DNA of 64,000 nt from Hydractinia symbiolongicarpus (lineage: Eukaryota > Cnidaria > Hydrozoa > Anthoathecata > Hydractiniidae): contig NC_079878.1 of NCBI RefSeq assembly GCF_029227915.1, positions 21,663,501 to 21,727,500 of the forward strand, read 5' to 3'. The notes below the pieces were generated by a model. The model did not search any database, had not been told where the DNA came from, and was given only the letters and a program-made list of their open reading frames with translations. Positions 41,437 to 52,408 of the stretch are shown here, one piece after another; positions within the stretch are counted from its first letter, which is position 1, and each line of letters begins with the position of its first letter. Made by a program: the position numbers and the translations under genes.

Positions 41437-41862
41437 TGTCGCTGAACGCAACATACGCCGGTGAAGGAGATATAAAGAAGACAGAAATTTTCTTCAGCAT
41501 TCTTAACAATAGCAATATCCAACAAATACGCGGCGAAATTTGTCTATAAATGGTGACAACTTTTTCCCAATACACACATGGCCTTTAGATATGCAGTTAT
41601 TGTTTACTAACCTCCCTCTATCCGATTCAGATACATTTAAATTAATTTTATTTATGTTTGGAAATGGTTGCTCTGCACAATTTGCATACAACATATTTTA
41701 TGTAGCCACTTTAACAAAAACGCTAGGAAAACGATAAAACGCATCCACCAAATTAGATGGATTACAACCAATTTGGAACACAAATTAAACACATGGTATT
41801 ATTTTGACATATTTGAAAACAAAGTGCTCTCTTTGAGTGGGATACCCAGGGAATCGTTATAA
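41437..41862 (+). pseudogene. ORF-a, copy 1-2 junction unit
   Basis: Starts MSLNATYAGEGDIKKTEIFF and continues with ILNNSNIQQIRGEICL and a stop at 41550. Overlapping frames continue DNFFPIHTWPLDMQLLFTNL, FMFGNGCSAQFAYNIFY, a shift near 41710, and NLEHKLNTWYYFDIFENKVL to the stop at 41862. The last blocks resemble the small conserved N-terminal protein region found upstream of RT in several Penelope-like families (I recall this from family resemblance only). Three lesions break it. Confidence 0.5.
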
Positions 41863-41975
41863 AACTATTTCACATACACCTCCCTTTTCGTCTCCCCCTC
41901 CCCTTTTTAACCCCGACAAAATAAATGATAAAGTGTTGTACGCTATTTTTTGCTTTGAAATTTTAGTCTTTAATC

Positions 41976-42682
41976 ATGAACTGCGATCAACTCAGTACTG
42001 GCGTTCCTGAAGACTTTGACATGTTTGCTCCTCCAGAAGACTCCCCTACCTTCGTGCACCAAAGACACCTCGAAAAAGAAAAAAAACAAGGTTGGACTTG
42101 CTCCTAAAGGAAAAATTAAAAAAAACAACAGAAATCGAGAACTTTGGGCCATGCATAAATATCATCCCCACCATTTCCCTTACAAAAAACGGAACTACCC
42201 ACTGGAAGCAGATATGTCAACATACAGCCACCTCCCTTTGCCATATTCATCTGGAACAAGTCAATGAAAACATCACGCACATACAATCTAAATTAAACCA
42301 AATTGAATTACAATTACAGTACATACATATACCTACACCCATACCAGACAAGGTAACGTGCGGCCAACCCTCTCCAGGTAAGTCAGGTAAGTATCCCTCT
42401 ACACCTCTGTCTCCACCTGTGACCACAAACAAGAAAAATCCAATAACTAAAAGAACTACACTCCTCCCAAAAGAAGAAATTCCAAATCAAATGCAGCGAC
42501 CAATACCACTCATGAATCTCAAAATCCGACCACCTAAATTATACTACAAAAACACCAACTCCATTACAATCGAAAAAACACCAAATCCAATGACCACCAT
42601 AAAGTTCAAAGAAAACCAAAACAAAACAATTATCAAACCCAACAAAAAGAATATAACTCAACAGCATCAGAAAGCACAATAA
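41976..42682 (+). pseudogene. ORF-b, copy 2, one frameshift
   Basis: Starts MNCDQLSTGVPEDFDMFAPP; the frame is lost at the A-runs near 42080 and 42115 (lengths differ from copy 3) and then continues from 42092 to 42682 in the same frame as copy 3. The lesions are homopolymer length changes, so they could also be sequencing errors. Confidence 0.65.
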
Positions 42683-43858
42683 AATACAGGTATTATCGCT
42701 ATTTTTAGTGATATATCTCTCACACACATACACCTCCCCACTGCCATGGTAAGCCCGCACAAAATTATTTTCCAAATAAATTTAAATCAACAAATTATGC
42801 TATTTTTTAATTTCAACGAAGTCCAAATTTGAATAATCTCTGTACCCACCCATATACAAGATATTTTGAGAGCTCGCAACATGCACTAGTGGCACTATCG
42901 CTTGCTATAATTACCAATTTTATTTAAGCTTCTAGGCAAGAGGCTGTGGAGCAACATGCGTGACAAGATTAAAGTCACCGTCTTGCAGTAGTCACAAATT
43001 TCTTACCTCAAGTTTCTGGGACATCGCGGGAATAAATGGTAAAGGGACGCGAGATAAATTGTTATACACTGGCAAAGGTTGTAGCTTTTTCACCACGGAC
43101 TTCTAGGCTACAATCTGTTAGGGAAAAATGCGGCTTATGACTTAATACAAGTGTTCTTTAATTTTGCCGATTTACCATAACTACAATTGCTCGCGAAGGG
43201 CTGCATGGGAGGGTAAGACGTGAATTGGATTGGATTGCGGACGCGTATTGGTGCATTTGACGTATAACCACTGTTCGGCACTGATGCGGTTCATCCGGGT
43301 GCGGGGTTAATTGTCCTGTCGTTATCCTTTTTTGGGGGGGAGGGGGGGGGGGGGTGGTGGATGAAGGGGCGTACGAGGCAGGCACGTGTGACTGGACTTA
43401 TGGGTTAAAAATTATAGAAATACGGACTAAAGTTTGAAGGACACCGCTTGGCACTGCGAATACAGGGGTGTTTGTTCTGTCGTTTTATCTTTTTGTGGGA
43501 ACGAGGGCCGCGCGGGGCACGTGTGACTTCTATCATAGGTTGGAGGGCAAGTTAGAGTATCATTTCTTTTTTCGTCACAATTTAGGGTAAATAGAAATTG
43601 GGTTGCACTGGGCTGGAATGAGCGTGTTGCTGAATGTTAAAAACACATACACTTATTTACCTACAGGCACTATTTCTGCAACTTTTAAACTATAAATATG
43701 ATATTACATAAGCAGAGGCCACCCTCCTTGAATACACACACACTACCTGTACACCACGCTTTTCTTTCAGCTCCACGCTAATTTCAAATCTTCCCCTATA
43801 AGGTTAACTGATACATAGTTACTAAGGTTCCTTTACATTTCTCATCTCCTTGTTTTAG
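42683..43858 (+). other. Unit spacer, copy 2, possible intron
   Basis: Same content as the spacer of copy 1. The donor pair CCAGGTAAGT and CAGGTAAGTAT is at 42378 and 42387 inside ORF-b, and the acceptor TTGTTTTAG ends at 43858. The G tract is at about 43331-43356. I find no coding family. Confidence 0.5.
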
Positions 43859-44987
43859 AATTACCAGGAAGAAATTTACGCAAGCATGACATCGTTGACG
43901 CAAACAACTCCCTCCATTGCAGAACACTTGGAAATCTTACCTGTAAAACGAAACATAAAACTTCCCTCGATCCGACGTCAGTTCCCACATAGCGTGGAAT
44001 GGAAGAAACGCAAAAAAGCTTATCCCGGAAAACGTCGGCAATACTAAAAGAAAACAAAAGAATATTCGAAAACAACCTAATTACCAATCTCTCCGCACAC
44101 ACATTGTCTCCAGAAGAAACAGAAATCCTCTCTCGGGGTCTTTCCTTTGTGCCATACACTAACAAAATACTCCTCCCCATCTGAAACTTTAATAAATAAT
44201 TTTAATAAATCTTTAATAAATTTTACTACTACTATGAAAAGACAAATATTTTTCGCAAGTGAGGGCCCTGAAAATACGAAAGTTGAGCCTCACCCCTTCC
44301 ACGTCCGAACAAATTGGCAACCACCTACACCTGATAACATGGACTTGCACGAATATTTTGAAAAAAGCACAAACGACATAAATTTAATTAATTCTCCAAC
44401 TCCCGGGAAACATAATATAAATCACCAACACAGATCTAGCAAGAAACCCAAACATCACCATAAAACCAGCAGACAAAGGTAGCGCTAGTGGAAGCGCTTT
44501 ATAGATGATAGGAACTGAACTACAAATAAAACAATTATTCACACACATGAACAAAATTCACCCTTCCATAAAATTTACTTTTGAGTATTCAAAATCAGAT
44601 ATTCTCTTCCTTGACACACGCATATATATTGACCAGTCTCGCAAATTGCAAACAACCGTATTCCGCAAACCTACTGATAGAATGATGCTTTTATACTACT
44701 CCTCTGAACACCCTCATCATGTTAAAGCTAGTATCGTATATACCCAGGCATTGAGATATTGTACAATCATATCCAATGGCCAAAATTTTGAAAAGGAATT
44801 ATATACTCTTGCACGCACATTCCATTCTGTTGGTATGGCGCAAAGTAGAATTATTCACAAACATTGGTCAGTTATCGAAAAAAATGAGACTTTAAAATCG
44901 ATTTGGCCGTCCCGCCCCTTAACTGCATACACACGAGGCACAAGCCTAAGAGACACTTTGGTTAAATCGGCCCAAAAACCTCTGTAA
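43859..44987 (+). pseudogene. Penelope-like RT relic, copy 2
   Basis: Same blocks, same frame changes and the same fusion of KPADKG to the RFIDD region as copy 1. Isolated substitutions separate the copies (for example AGGAAGAAATTTACGC versus AGGATGAAATTTACGC, and CTGCATACACACG versus CTCCATACACACG). Shared lesions show that the unit was already defective before it was amplified. Confidence 0.85.
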
Positions 44988-45896
44988 TTATATAAAAATT
45001 ATTTTTTTTCTGTCTACATATATATATTTTAGGTAAAACATTATTGTGGTTTTCTTCAACAGCCTTTTCGTCCTTAAGTCAAAGGTCCTATTAAGCAATT
45101 ATATTTTAGGGGACAAAATTCCTTCTCAAGAGGGCCAAAAATTCTCGAATTAATCATTTTTCGTCTTTTAATAAAACGGATCGAAAATTCCCGCCATTTT
45201 GCAATTTGCAATCGGATCAAAAATTCCCGCTTTATGCTTCCATTTGCGTCCGAAAATCATCCAGACAGATCGAAAAACCCCGCCTTTTTGCAATCGGATC
45301 GAAAATTCCCGCCATTTTCGGATCAAAAATTCCCGCTCTATCCTTCCTTTTGGGCCCGACAATTATCCAGACATAAAGATCGAAATTTCCCGCTCCCAAA
45401 TTCGAACATTCTTGTTTACATCAAAGTCCGCAACCACCGATGTTTAATCGAATAACGCGTTCAAAAAATTTTTTTTGGGGAGCTTAGACACAACCAAAAT
45501 ATTATTGACATTAACTTCGAGATTCTCCAACTGTAAACATTGCTACCAACATATTTTATTTATCTTCAGTAAGTATGTTCAATTAGCATATAGCTAATGC
45601 ACACATCGGGACCGTTATTTTTCAATCTGGTCTAAGTACACACTTCTTTCTAAGAAAAACGAACGGGGACTTCTGTAATCGCAAGGAGTTTGCTCGGACA
45701 CTTCCCTGTCGGGCAGGTGAAACATGTTTCACAGAAACAGGGAAGAATCAGTACATGCTCCCGATGAAGGCTGTTTTGGCAAACTGATCATTCTGGTTGT
45801 TTTGACAGTCCGCTCCGTTCGGTTTTCTTCCGTTCTGTTTCATTCCATTATTCCTCTCAGCATTATTACTATATGATTTTTTTTCCCGCAGATAAT
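44988..45896 (+). repeat. Unit 3' region, copy 2
   Basis: Same TTCCCGCC repeat block (about 45183-45394) and the same hairpin (45701-45745) as copy 1, including the intact 9-bp outer stem and the 16-base inner palindrome. Confidence 0.7.
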
Positions 45897-46321
45897 GTCG
45901 CTGAACGCAACATACGCCGGTGAAGGAGATATAAAGAAGACAGAAATTTTCTTCAGCATTCTTAACAATAGCAATATCCAACAAATACGCGGCGAAATTT
46001 GTCTATAAATGGTGACAGCTTTTTCCCAATATACACATGGCCTTTAGATATGCAGTTATTGTTTACTAACCTCCCTCTATCCGATTCAGATACATTTAAA
46101 TTAATTTTATTTATGTTTGGAAATGGTTGCTCTGCACAATTTGCATACAACATATTTTATGTAGCCACTTTAACAAAAACGCTAGGAAAACGATAAAACG
46201 CATCCACCAAATTAGATGGATTACAACCAATTTGGAACACAAATTAAACACATGGTATTATTTTGACATATTTGAAAACAAAGTGCTCTCTTTGAGTGGG
46301 ATACCCAGGGAATCGTTATAA
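45896..46321 (+). pseudogene. ORF-a, copy 2-3 junction unit
   Basis: Identical in layout and lesions to 41437-41862; a few substitutions only (for example GACAGCTTTTTCCC versus GACAACTTTTTCCC). Confidence 0.5.
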
Positions 46322-46434
46322 AACTATTTCACATACACCTCCCTTTTCGTCTCCCCCTCCCCTTTTTAACCCCGACAAAATAAATGATAAAGTGTTGTAC
46401 GCTATTTTTTGCTTTGAAATTTTAGTCTTTAATC

Positions 46435-47142
46435 ATGGACTGCGATCAACTCAGTACTGGCGTTCCTGAAGACTTTGACATGTTTGCTCCTCCAGAAGAC
46501 TCCCCTACCTTCGTGCACCAAAGACACCTCGAAAAAGAAAAAAAAAACAAGGTTGGACTTGCTCCTAAAGGAAAAATTAAAAAAAAAACAGAAATCGAGA
46601 ACTTTGGGCCATGCATAAATATCATCCCCACCATTTCCCTTACAAAAAACGGAACTACCCACTGGAAGCAGATATGTCAACATACAGCCACCTCCCTTTG
46701 CCATATTCATCTGGAACAAGTCAATGAAAACATCACGCACATACAATCTAAATTAAACCAAATTGAATTACAATTACAGTACATACATATACCTACACCC
46801 ATACCAGACAAGGTAACGTGCGGCCAACCCTCTCCAGGTAAGTCAGGTAAGTATCCCTCTACACCTCTGTCTCCACCTGTGACCACAAACAAGAAAAATC
46901 CAATAACTAAAAGAACTACACTCCTCCCAAAAGAAGAAATTCCAAATCAAACGCAGCGACCAATACCACTCATGAATCTCAAAATCCGACCACCTAAATT
47001 ATACTACAAAAACACCAACTCCATTACAATCGAAAAAACACCAAATCCAATGACCACCATAAAAATCAAAGAAAACCAAAACAAAACAATTATCAAACCC
47101 AACAAAAAGAATATAAATCAACAGCATCAGAAAGCACAATAA
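46435..47142 (+). CDS. ORF-b, copy 3, uninterrupted 235-codon frame, unknown function
   Basis: MDCDQLSTGVPEDFDMFAPP followed by an acidic start, a lysine-rich stretch (KVGLAPKGKIKKKTE), a middle block GTTHWKQICQHTATSLCHIH and a helix with heptad character (NENITHIQSKLNQIELQLQY). A proline-, lysine- and threonine-rich C-terminal half (PNPMTTIKIKENQNKTIIKP) ends the frame. The ATG is 14 bases after a splice-acceptor-like TTGAAATTTTAG. No catalytic motif is visible; a nucleic-acid-binding or ORF1-type role is guesswork. Two strong GTAAGT donors lie within the frame, so the true product may be spliced to the RT exon. Confidence 0.55.
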   Translation: MDCDQLSTGVPEDFDMFAPPEDSPTFVHQRHLEKEKKNKVGLAPKGKIKKKTEIENFGPCINIIPTISLTKNGTTHWKQICQHTATSLCHIHLEQVNENITHIQSKLNQIELQLQYIHIPTPIPDKVTCGQPSPGKSGKYPSTPLSPPVTTNKKNPITKRTTLLPKEEIPNQTQRPIPLMNLKIRPPKLYYKNTNSITIEKTPNPMTTIKIKENQNKTIIKPNKKNINQQHQKAQ

Positions 47143-48155
47143 AATACAGGTATTATCGCTATTTTTAGTGATATATCTCTCACACACATACACCTCCCCA
47201 CTGCCATGGTAAGCCCGCACAAAATTATTTTCCAAATAAATTTAAATCAACAAATTATGCTATTTTTTAATTTCAACGAAGTCCAAATTTGAATAATCTC
47301 TGTACCCACCCATATACAAGATATTTTGAGAGCTCGCAACATGCACTAGTGGCACTATCGCTTGCTATAATTACCAATTTTATTTAAGCTTCTAGGCAAG
47401 AGGCTGTGGAGCAACATGCGTGACAAGATTAAAGTCACCGTCTTGCAGTAGTCACAAATTTCTTACCTCAAGTTTCTGGGACATCGCGGGAATAAATGGT
47501 AAAGGGACGCGCGATAAATTGTTATACACTGGCAAAGGTTGTAGCTTTTTCACCACGGACTTCTAGGCTACAATCTGTTAGGGAAAAATGCGGCTTATGA
47601 CTTAATACAAGTGTTCTTTAATTTTGCCGATTTACCATAACTACAATTGCTCGCGAAGTGCTGCATGGGAGGGTAAGACGTGAGTTGGATTGGATTGCGG
47701 ACGCGTATTGGTGCATTTGACGAATAACCACTGTTCGGCACTGATGCGGTTCATCCGGGTGCGGGGTTAATTGTCCTGTCGTTATCCTTTTTTTGGGGGG
47801 AGGGGGGGGGGTGGTGGATGAAGGGGCGTACGAGGCAGTCACGTGTGACTGGACTTATGGGTTAAAAATTATAGAAATACGGACTAACGTTTGAAGGACA
47901 CCGCTTGGCACTGCGAATACAGGGGTGTTTGTTCTGTCGTTTTATCTTTTTGTGGGAACGAGGGGGCGCGCGGGGCACGTGTGACTTCTATCATAGGTTG
48001 GAGGGCAAGTTAGAGTATCATTTCTTTTTTCGTCACAATTTAGGCTAAATAGAAATTGGGTTGCACTGGGTTGGAATGAGCGGGTTGCTGAAAGTTAAAA
48101 ACACATACACTTATTTACCTACAGGAACTATTTCCGCAACTTTTTAACTATAAAT
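47143..48155 (+). repeat. Unit spacer, copy 3, truncated at the hAT junction
   Basis: Follows copies 1 and 2 up to CTATAAATATT, equivalent to 39233 in copy 1, and then joins hAT copy B. The RT, 3' region and later parts of the unit are absent here. Confidence 0.75.
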
Positions 48156-49670
48156 ATTGAGAAGAAAAAAAGTTAGTTTATTAGAGAGTTTATCGGCAAA
48201 TGAAATAACTATGACTTCTGAAATCCTATGGACATTGAAAGTTTTCAACTCTCATTTTTCCTTCAGGTCATGTATTGATTTAAATAAACCTTTTTTGAAC
48301 ATGTTTCCAGACAGTGATATTGTGAAGAATTTTAAACTTTGCAAAACAAAATGCAGCTACTTGATTAATTATGGTATTGCACCTTATTTCAAGGAAATTC
48401 TTTTGAATGCAATCAACTTTTCACCATTTTACAGTTTATCTTTCGACGAAAGTATGAATTCTGTTTTGCAGAACTGCCAAATGGATGTTGACATTCGATA
48501 TTGGGATGAAAAAAAAGCTTGTGTAGTTTTTACACCATCCAAATGCATCAGCACTGTTTGAGTGTTTTCAGATTGCTTCAAAAGAACTTTCTGAGGAGCG
48601 ATTTGTTCAGTTAGCTATGGATGGACCATCAGTCAACTGGAATGTTTTAGACAAGCTTGACAATATGTTAATAGAAAAGGATATACCTAAAACCATTGAT
48701 ATTGGAAGTTGCAGCCAACACATTATGCATGGTGCACTAAAACTGCAGTTAATAATTGAAAATGGAATATTGACAAAATTTTTGAAAGGTATGTTTTGGT
48801 TGTTAAATGACTCTCCTGCTAGAAGAGAGGTCTACATTCAGGAAGGTGGCTCCGATGTAATCCCGTTAAGGTAAATATTTGATTTACTTATTCTCTTTTC
48901 TGCTCACATCTGTTTTGGTGGTTTGAATAGTTTCATTTTACTGATGTGGTATGTTATAGTGAAAATCCATTTTCAGGTTTTGTGCAACAAGATGGATAAA
49001 GGATCAATCAGTTTCTGAAAGAGGCCTCCAAATTTGAGAAAACATGAGGAAAGTCATAAAGTATTGGGAGGGCTTATGCAAATCATCAAGACCATCAAAT
49101 AAGTCATACAAAACTTTGGTCAAACACTACAATGAACCTTTAGTGCCTGTGAAGCTTCAATTTTTCGCTTCTATTGCAAGCATATTTGAACCATATTAAA
49201 CTCGTTTTCAAACAAACAATCCCATGGTCCCATTTATGTTACAGTAATTAGACCAGATTGTTAGCCAATTGTTGCAACTGATATTTAAGCAAGAAGCCCT
49301 GCAGAAAGCAGACACTTCGATTAAAAGAATTAAAGAATCTTTCCTGAAAAATACAGATAACCATTTGGAAAATGGTTTAGTTGACACTGGATGTGCTACT
49401 AAAGAATTGTTGCAGAAAGTGAAAGTGTCTGCAGAACGTAAAAGGAAGTTTAAAGGAGAGTGTAAACAGTTGGTGTTAGAAATTCTCTTGAAGTTACAAG
49501 AAAAAAGTCCTTTGAAATACAGTATTGTCAGAAATGTATGATGCTTAGCTCCAGGTAGCATTGTTAGAAAGCATGAAGAATGTGCCATCAGAGTTTGAAG
49601 CTTAGCTGAGGAAAATTTCCAACGTAAATTGGTGTCTGCCTTCGATCCTAACATATGACTAGTGGTTTTT
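48156..49670 (+). pseudogene. hAT-like transposase copy B, middle to C-terminal part
   Basis: Begins at ATTGAGAAG, equivalent to 21510 in copy A, and overlaps copy A for about 520 bp. Blocks: KVSLLESLSANEITMTSEIL, FNSHFSFRSCIDLN, LINYGIAPYFKEILLNAINF, YSLSFDESMNSVLQNCQMDV, a frame break at 48560, MDGPSVNWNVLDKLDNMLIE, DIGSCSQHIMHGALKLQLII and NDSPARREVYIQEGGSD. An intron-like GTAAATATTTG (48872) to TCCATTTTCAG (48976) lies before FCATRWIKDQSVSERGLQI. Further on come KSYKTLVKHYNEPLVPVKLQ, FFASIASIFEPY and NGLVDTGCATKELLQKVKVS. This matches the hAT-related family with the FDES and ATRW motifs. Several stops make it inactive. Confidence 0.85.
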
Positions 49671-50657
49671 GAATAAAATGTTAGTAATTAGCAGGGTAGC
49701 CTCCATTAAGATACGTCACAGCAATGAAAGCAAAAAAAGTTATTTGGAGCTTCCTGGGATGAAATCTTCCAAAATAAAGGGAAAATAGGCTCTTGAAATT
49801 TGGAATTAGAATTCCTAGCTACAATCCCGGTCAAAATATATTGGCAGTAAGCTACAAAAAGTGCAGTATAATCCTTTCCTCTCCCCTCTCCCCCATTATC
49901 AATGTTTGGAAACGTGTTAGCACAACCTTTGAACATTGATACTGGGGAAAAGAGGGCTTTGTACTTATCTTGCTTTTGCTATACGTGTAAAAAGGGTTTA
50001 CTGCCATTATTTTTGACCGGGATTGTAGCTCCTTATTTCAAAAATTCATCCACTTAAATTAAAAAAAGAAGCTCAACTCATACCAAAAATATAAATTTAT
50101 ATATTACAATGGGAACATTTTTAGAAGAAAAGTTCCATAAAAGTTTTGATAATTTCTGCCGCTTGGCAAACAGCGATTTACAAGTTACCCGCGTTAGGAA
50201 GATTAGTTCATCAAAAATGAATTATTTCTAAGTACTCTTGGCTTAGTTGGTCTTTGACCGTTTTGTTCAAGTTGAGAAGCAATTATTTTTCAAATATGAG
50301 CTTCCTGGGATGAAATATTCCAAAATGAAGGTAAAATAGGCTCCTGAGATTTGGAATTATAATTCCTTACTGGCTCCGTATTTCAAAAATTTATGCACTC
50401 AAAATGATTAATGAAGCTGAAATCATATAAAAAATGTGAATTAAAAATATAATGGGAGCATTTATACGAAGAAAAATTCATCAACATAATCTGTTTTTCC
50501 TAGAGAAACTCCTATAAAAAACTCTTTCGTTTGAATTTCAAAAGCTTAAAATTATCGAACTTTTTTCAAAGCATTCGAATTCGAATTTGAAATTTGAGTT
50601 TCGAATGTTTTGATACTTTCGAAGAAAACAACGAACAAAAAACATTGACGGTGAAAG
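49671..50657. repeat. MITE and a local duplication
   Basis: A MITE at 49822-50025 (204 bp) starts CAATCCCGGTCAAAA and ends with its reverse complement, flanked by TA, as in mariner-type elements. A related fragment lies in inverted orientation at about 59850-59925. A segment starting GAGCTTCCTGGGATGAAAT occurs at 49746 and again, diverged, at 50299. The second copy lacks the MITE, giving an empty-site comparison. No gene is seen. Confidence 0.75.
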
Positions 50658-52408
50658 ATGGTTTTTCCTTGTCGTAAGGACACATGTGAGAAACATTTTC
50701 AACGAAATTCAATAGGAATAAACATAAAAGAACTAAAGGACACTTTCAAGAAACAAAGAAAGTCCATATACGGTACGACGACAAGACAAAACTCTTCAGT
50801 TGCCCAACAGATACGTGCAATTTATCTTCGAAATACAGATATTATCGTAAAGCGTTTAAAATCCTGCAAAACTTCCAATAGTAAAAAGAAAACAGACAAC
50901 AAGACATGCAATATTTGTAAAAAGAAATTTAACAGAAAATCAAACCGAGACCGACATGTCGCAACTGTACATAGTCTTGAGGAAGATCTGGCAAGAATAA
51001 AAGATGACAATGGCAGTGAATGCCCAAGGTATAGCCTATCAAACATCTCAACACCGATGGAGACATCATTTTCTGAGATGGAAATCGAAGCAATATCGTC
51101 AGCTACAAGCTCAATTACTACCTGTCCGCTGCCTACCTGCCCGCTGTTTTCCGACCCGCTGCCCAAAGACCCGCTGCCTACAGACCGACCCGATGGTGGC
51201 TCACGTTCTTTATAAAATATAATTTAGAAAGCATGATTCAATTGATTACGAAGATAAATTAAATCGTTGCGTCATTGACCAGCTTAAAACGCAATTGAAG
51301 AATGATCGAAATAAGGCAGTTATTTACATGCGTGAATGTGTTTGGAACACCACTCGATGACGAACATTTCTTGAAATGGCGTGCAGTTAAGCTCGACTAT
51401 AAGCCATACAGTCTGAAGATTCTTGCTAATACCAAAGAACCAAATCCCCGCCAATACAACTTTTTTAACCATCCAGAGGTTTATGACTTTTGGGTTGAAA
51501 ACACTATTACATCGAACGATTCAGCAAATAGCAGCAAGCGAATTTCGAAAATGAACTTTCTTAGAACTTTCAAAGATATTACAGATTACAATGTTCGAGA
51601 AGAAGCTAAAATACGAAAAATAAGATCGACAGTGAAAATGATCGTGGCTAATAAAAGAATTTACACCGATTCTATCAGAAAGCTGCTCCAACGATTCAAC
51701 GAAACCCAAGAAACGCCTATTTCACTGTCTTCATTTTTCAAGCTGTAACCCTTTTATTGCCAGACACCCAGTGAAAAAAATAAGCAGAGTTGTTTATGCA
51801 TCAACTGCCTCAATCCACACATTGTGTTGAAATCCATCAATGGCTTTCGAAACAAACACAAACTCGCACCTCATGATTCTCTGACCGCATATTTGAAGAT
51901 TTTGGAATCGAGGACAAGATTTGAGGAGATGGAAGCAACAAAAGACTGCAAGTATTATGAATATCGGCGAGTAAAAGGAAGTTACATCGGGAAAAATGGG
52001 GAAAATGTAGATCTACAAGAACCAGTTAATATGCTTGTCATGAAACTGAAGGGCTTAAGTTAAAAATACTTGAAGCATAGAACTTTGTTGATAACTGTAG
52101 TTCAGTGTTGCCTCTGTTGAAAGACTCGTACACTGGGAAATATGTTGAGCTAGATACAAAGTAATAATGCCCCCTCCCAATATAAAAATAAGCATGCCTT
52201 TAGATTCTACCAAAACTTGGCCGAAGATTTCAACTTAAGAATCATAAGAACATACAGAGAAGCAGGTCACGGCAAAGGAATGATAGACGCAATGTCAAGC
52301 TTTGGGGCAAAAAACATTCTCAGGCACGATATTGTTACACAAGATGTGTTTTTCAACGATAGTGGAGTAATTGTCGACTATCTAGCGATGAAAAAACCTG
52401 AATTTTAA
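50658..52408 (+). pseudogene. Broken C2H2-finger gene of a transposase-like family
   Basis: 50658-51213: MVFPCRKDTCEKHFQRNSIG with a C2H2 finger CNICKKKFNRKSNRDRHVAT and a proline/serine-rich stretch. After a stop at about 51213: EDKLNRCVIDQLKTQLKNDR and MRECVW, then the frame at 51302-51748 with PLDDEHFLKWR and SKRISKMNFLRTFKDITDYN. Next PFYCQTPSEKNKQSCLCINC and NPHIVLKSINGFRNKHK (to 52063), and 52217-52408 with EDFNLRIIRTYREAGHGKGM and IDAMSSFGAKNILR. I recall this domain order from an abundant, poorly characterised cnidarian family in which an Asp-containing block (SDN-like) precedes KHAF. Here that block is deleted at about 52165-52200. Probably a mobile-element transposase relic with an RNase H-like core. 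Confidence 0.6.

Larger units (their letters stand above)
37603..48155 (+). mobile_element. Tandem array of 4.46-kb Penelope-like units, about 2.4 copies
   Basis: Matching points repeat at offsets of 4459-4464 bp (for example 37757, 42221, 46681; 40046 and 44505). Each unit holds, in order, ORF-a (41437-41862), ORF-b (41976-42682), a 1.2-kb spacer with a long G tract, a Penelope RT relic (43859-44987) and a 3' region with TTCCCGCC repeats and a hairpin. Copy 1 starts inside ORF-b, copy 2 is complete (41976-46434), copy 3 ends in the spacer. Copies 1 and 2 share the same frameshifts and the same RT deletion and otherwise differ at few positions. Penelope-like elements are known to occur as tandem copies. 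Confidence 0.88.

Noticed and set aside
37783-47842. Repeated minus-strand frames in the array (61, 78 and 75 codons)
   Set aside because: They are shadows of ORF-b, the spacer G tract and RT on the opposite strand; they recur only because the unit recurs.
37603-48155. Host tandem gene family
   Set aside because: RT, shared lesions and element-type structure show that it is a mobile-element array; nothing points to a host gene.
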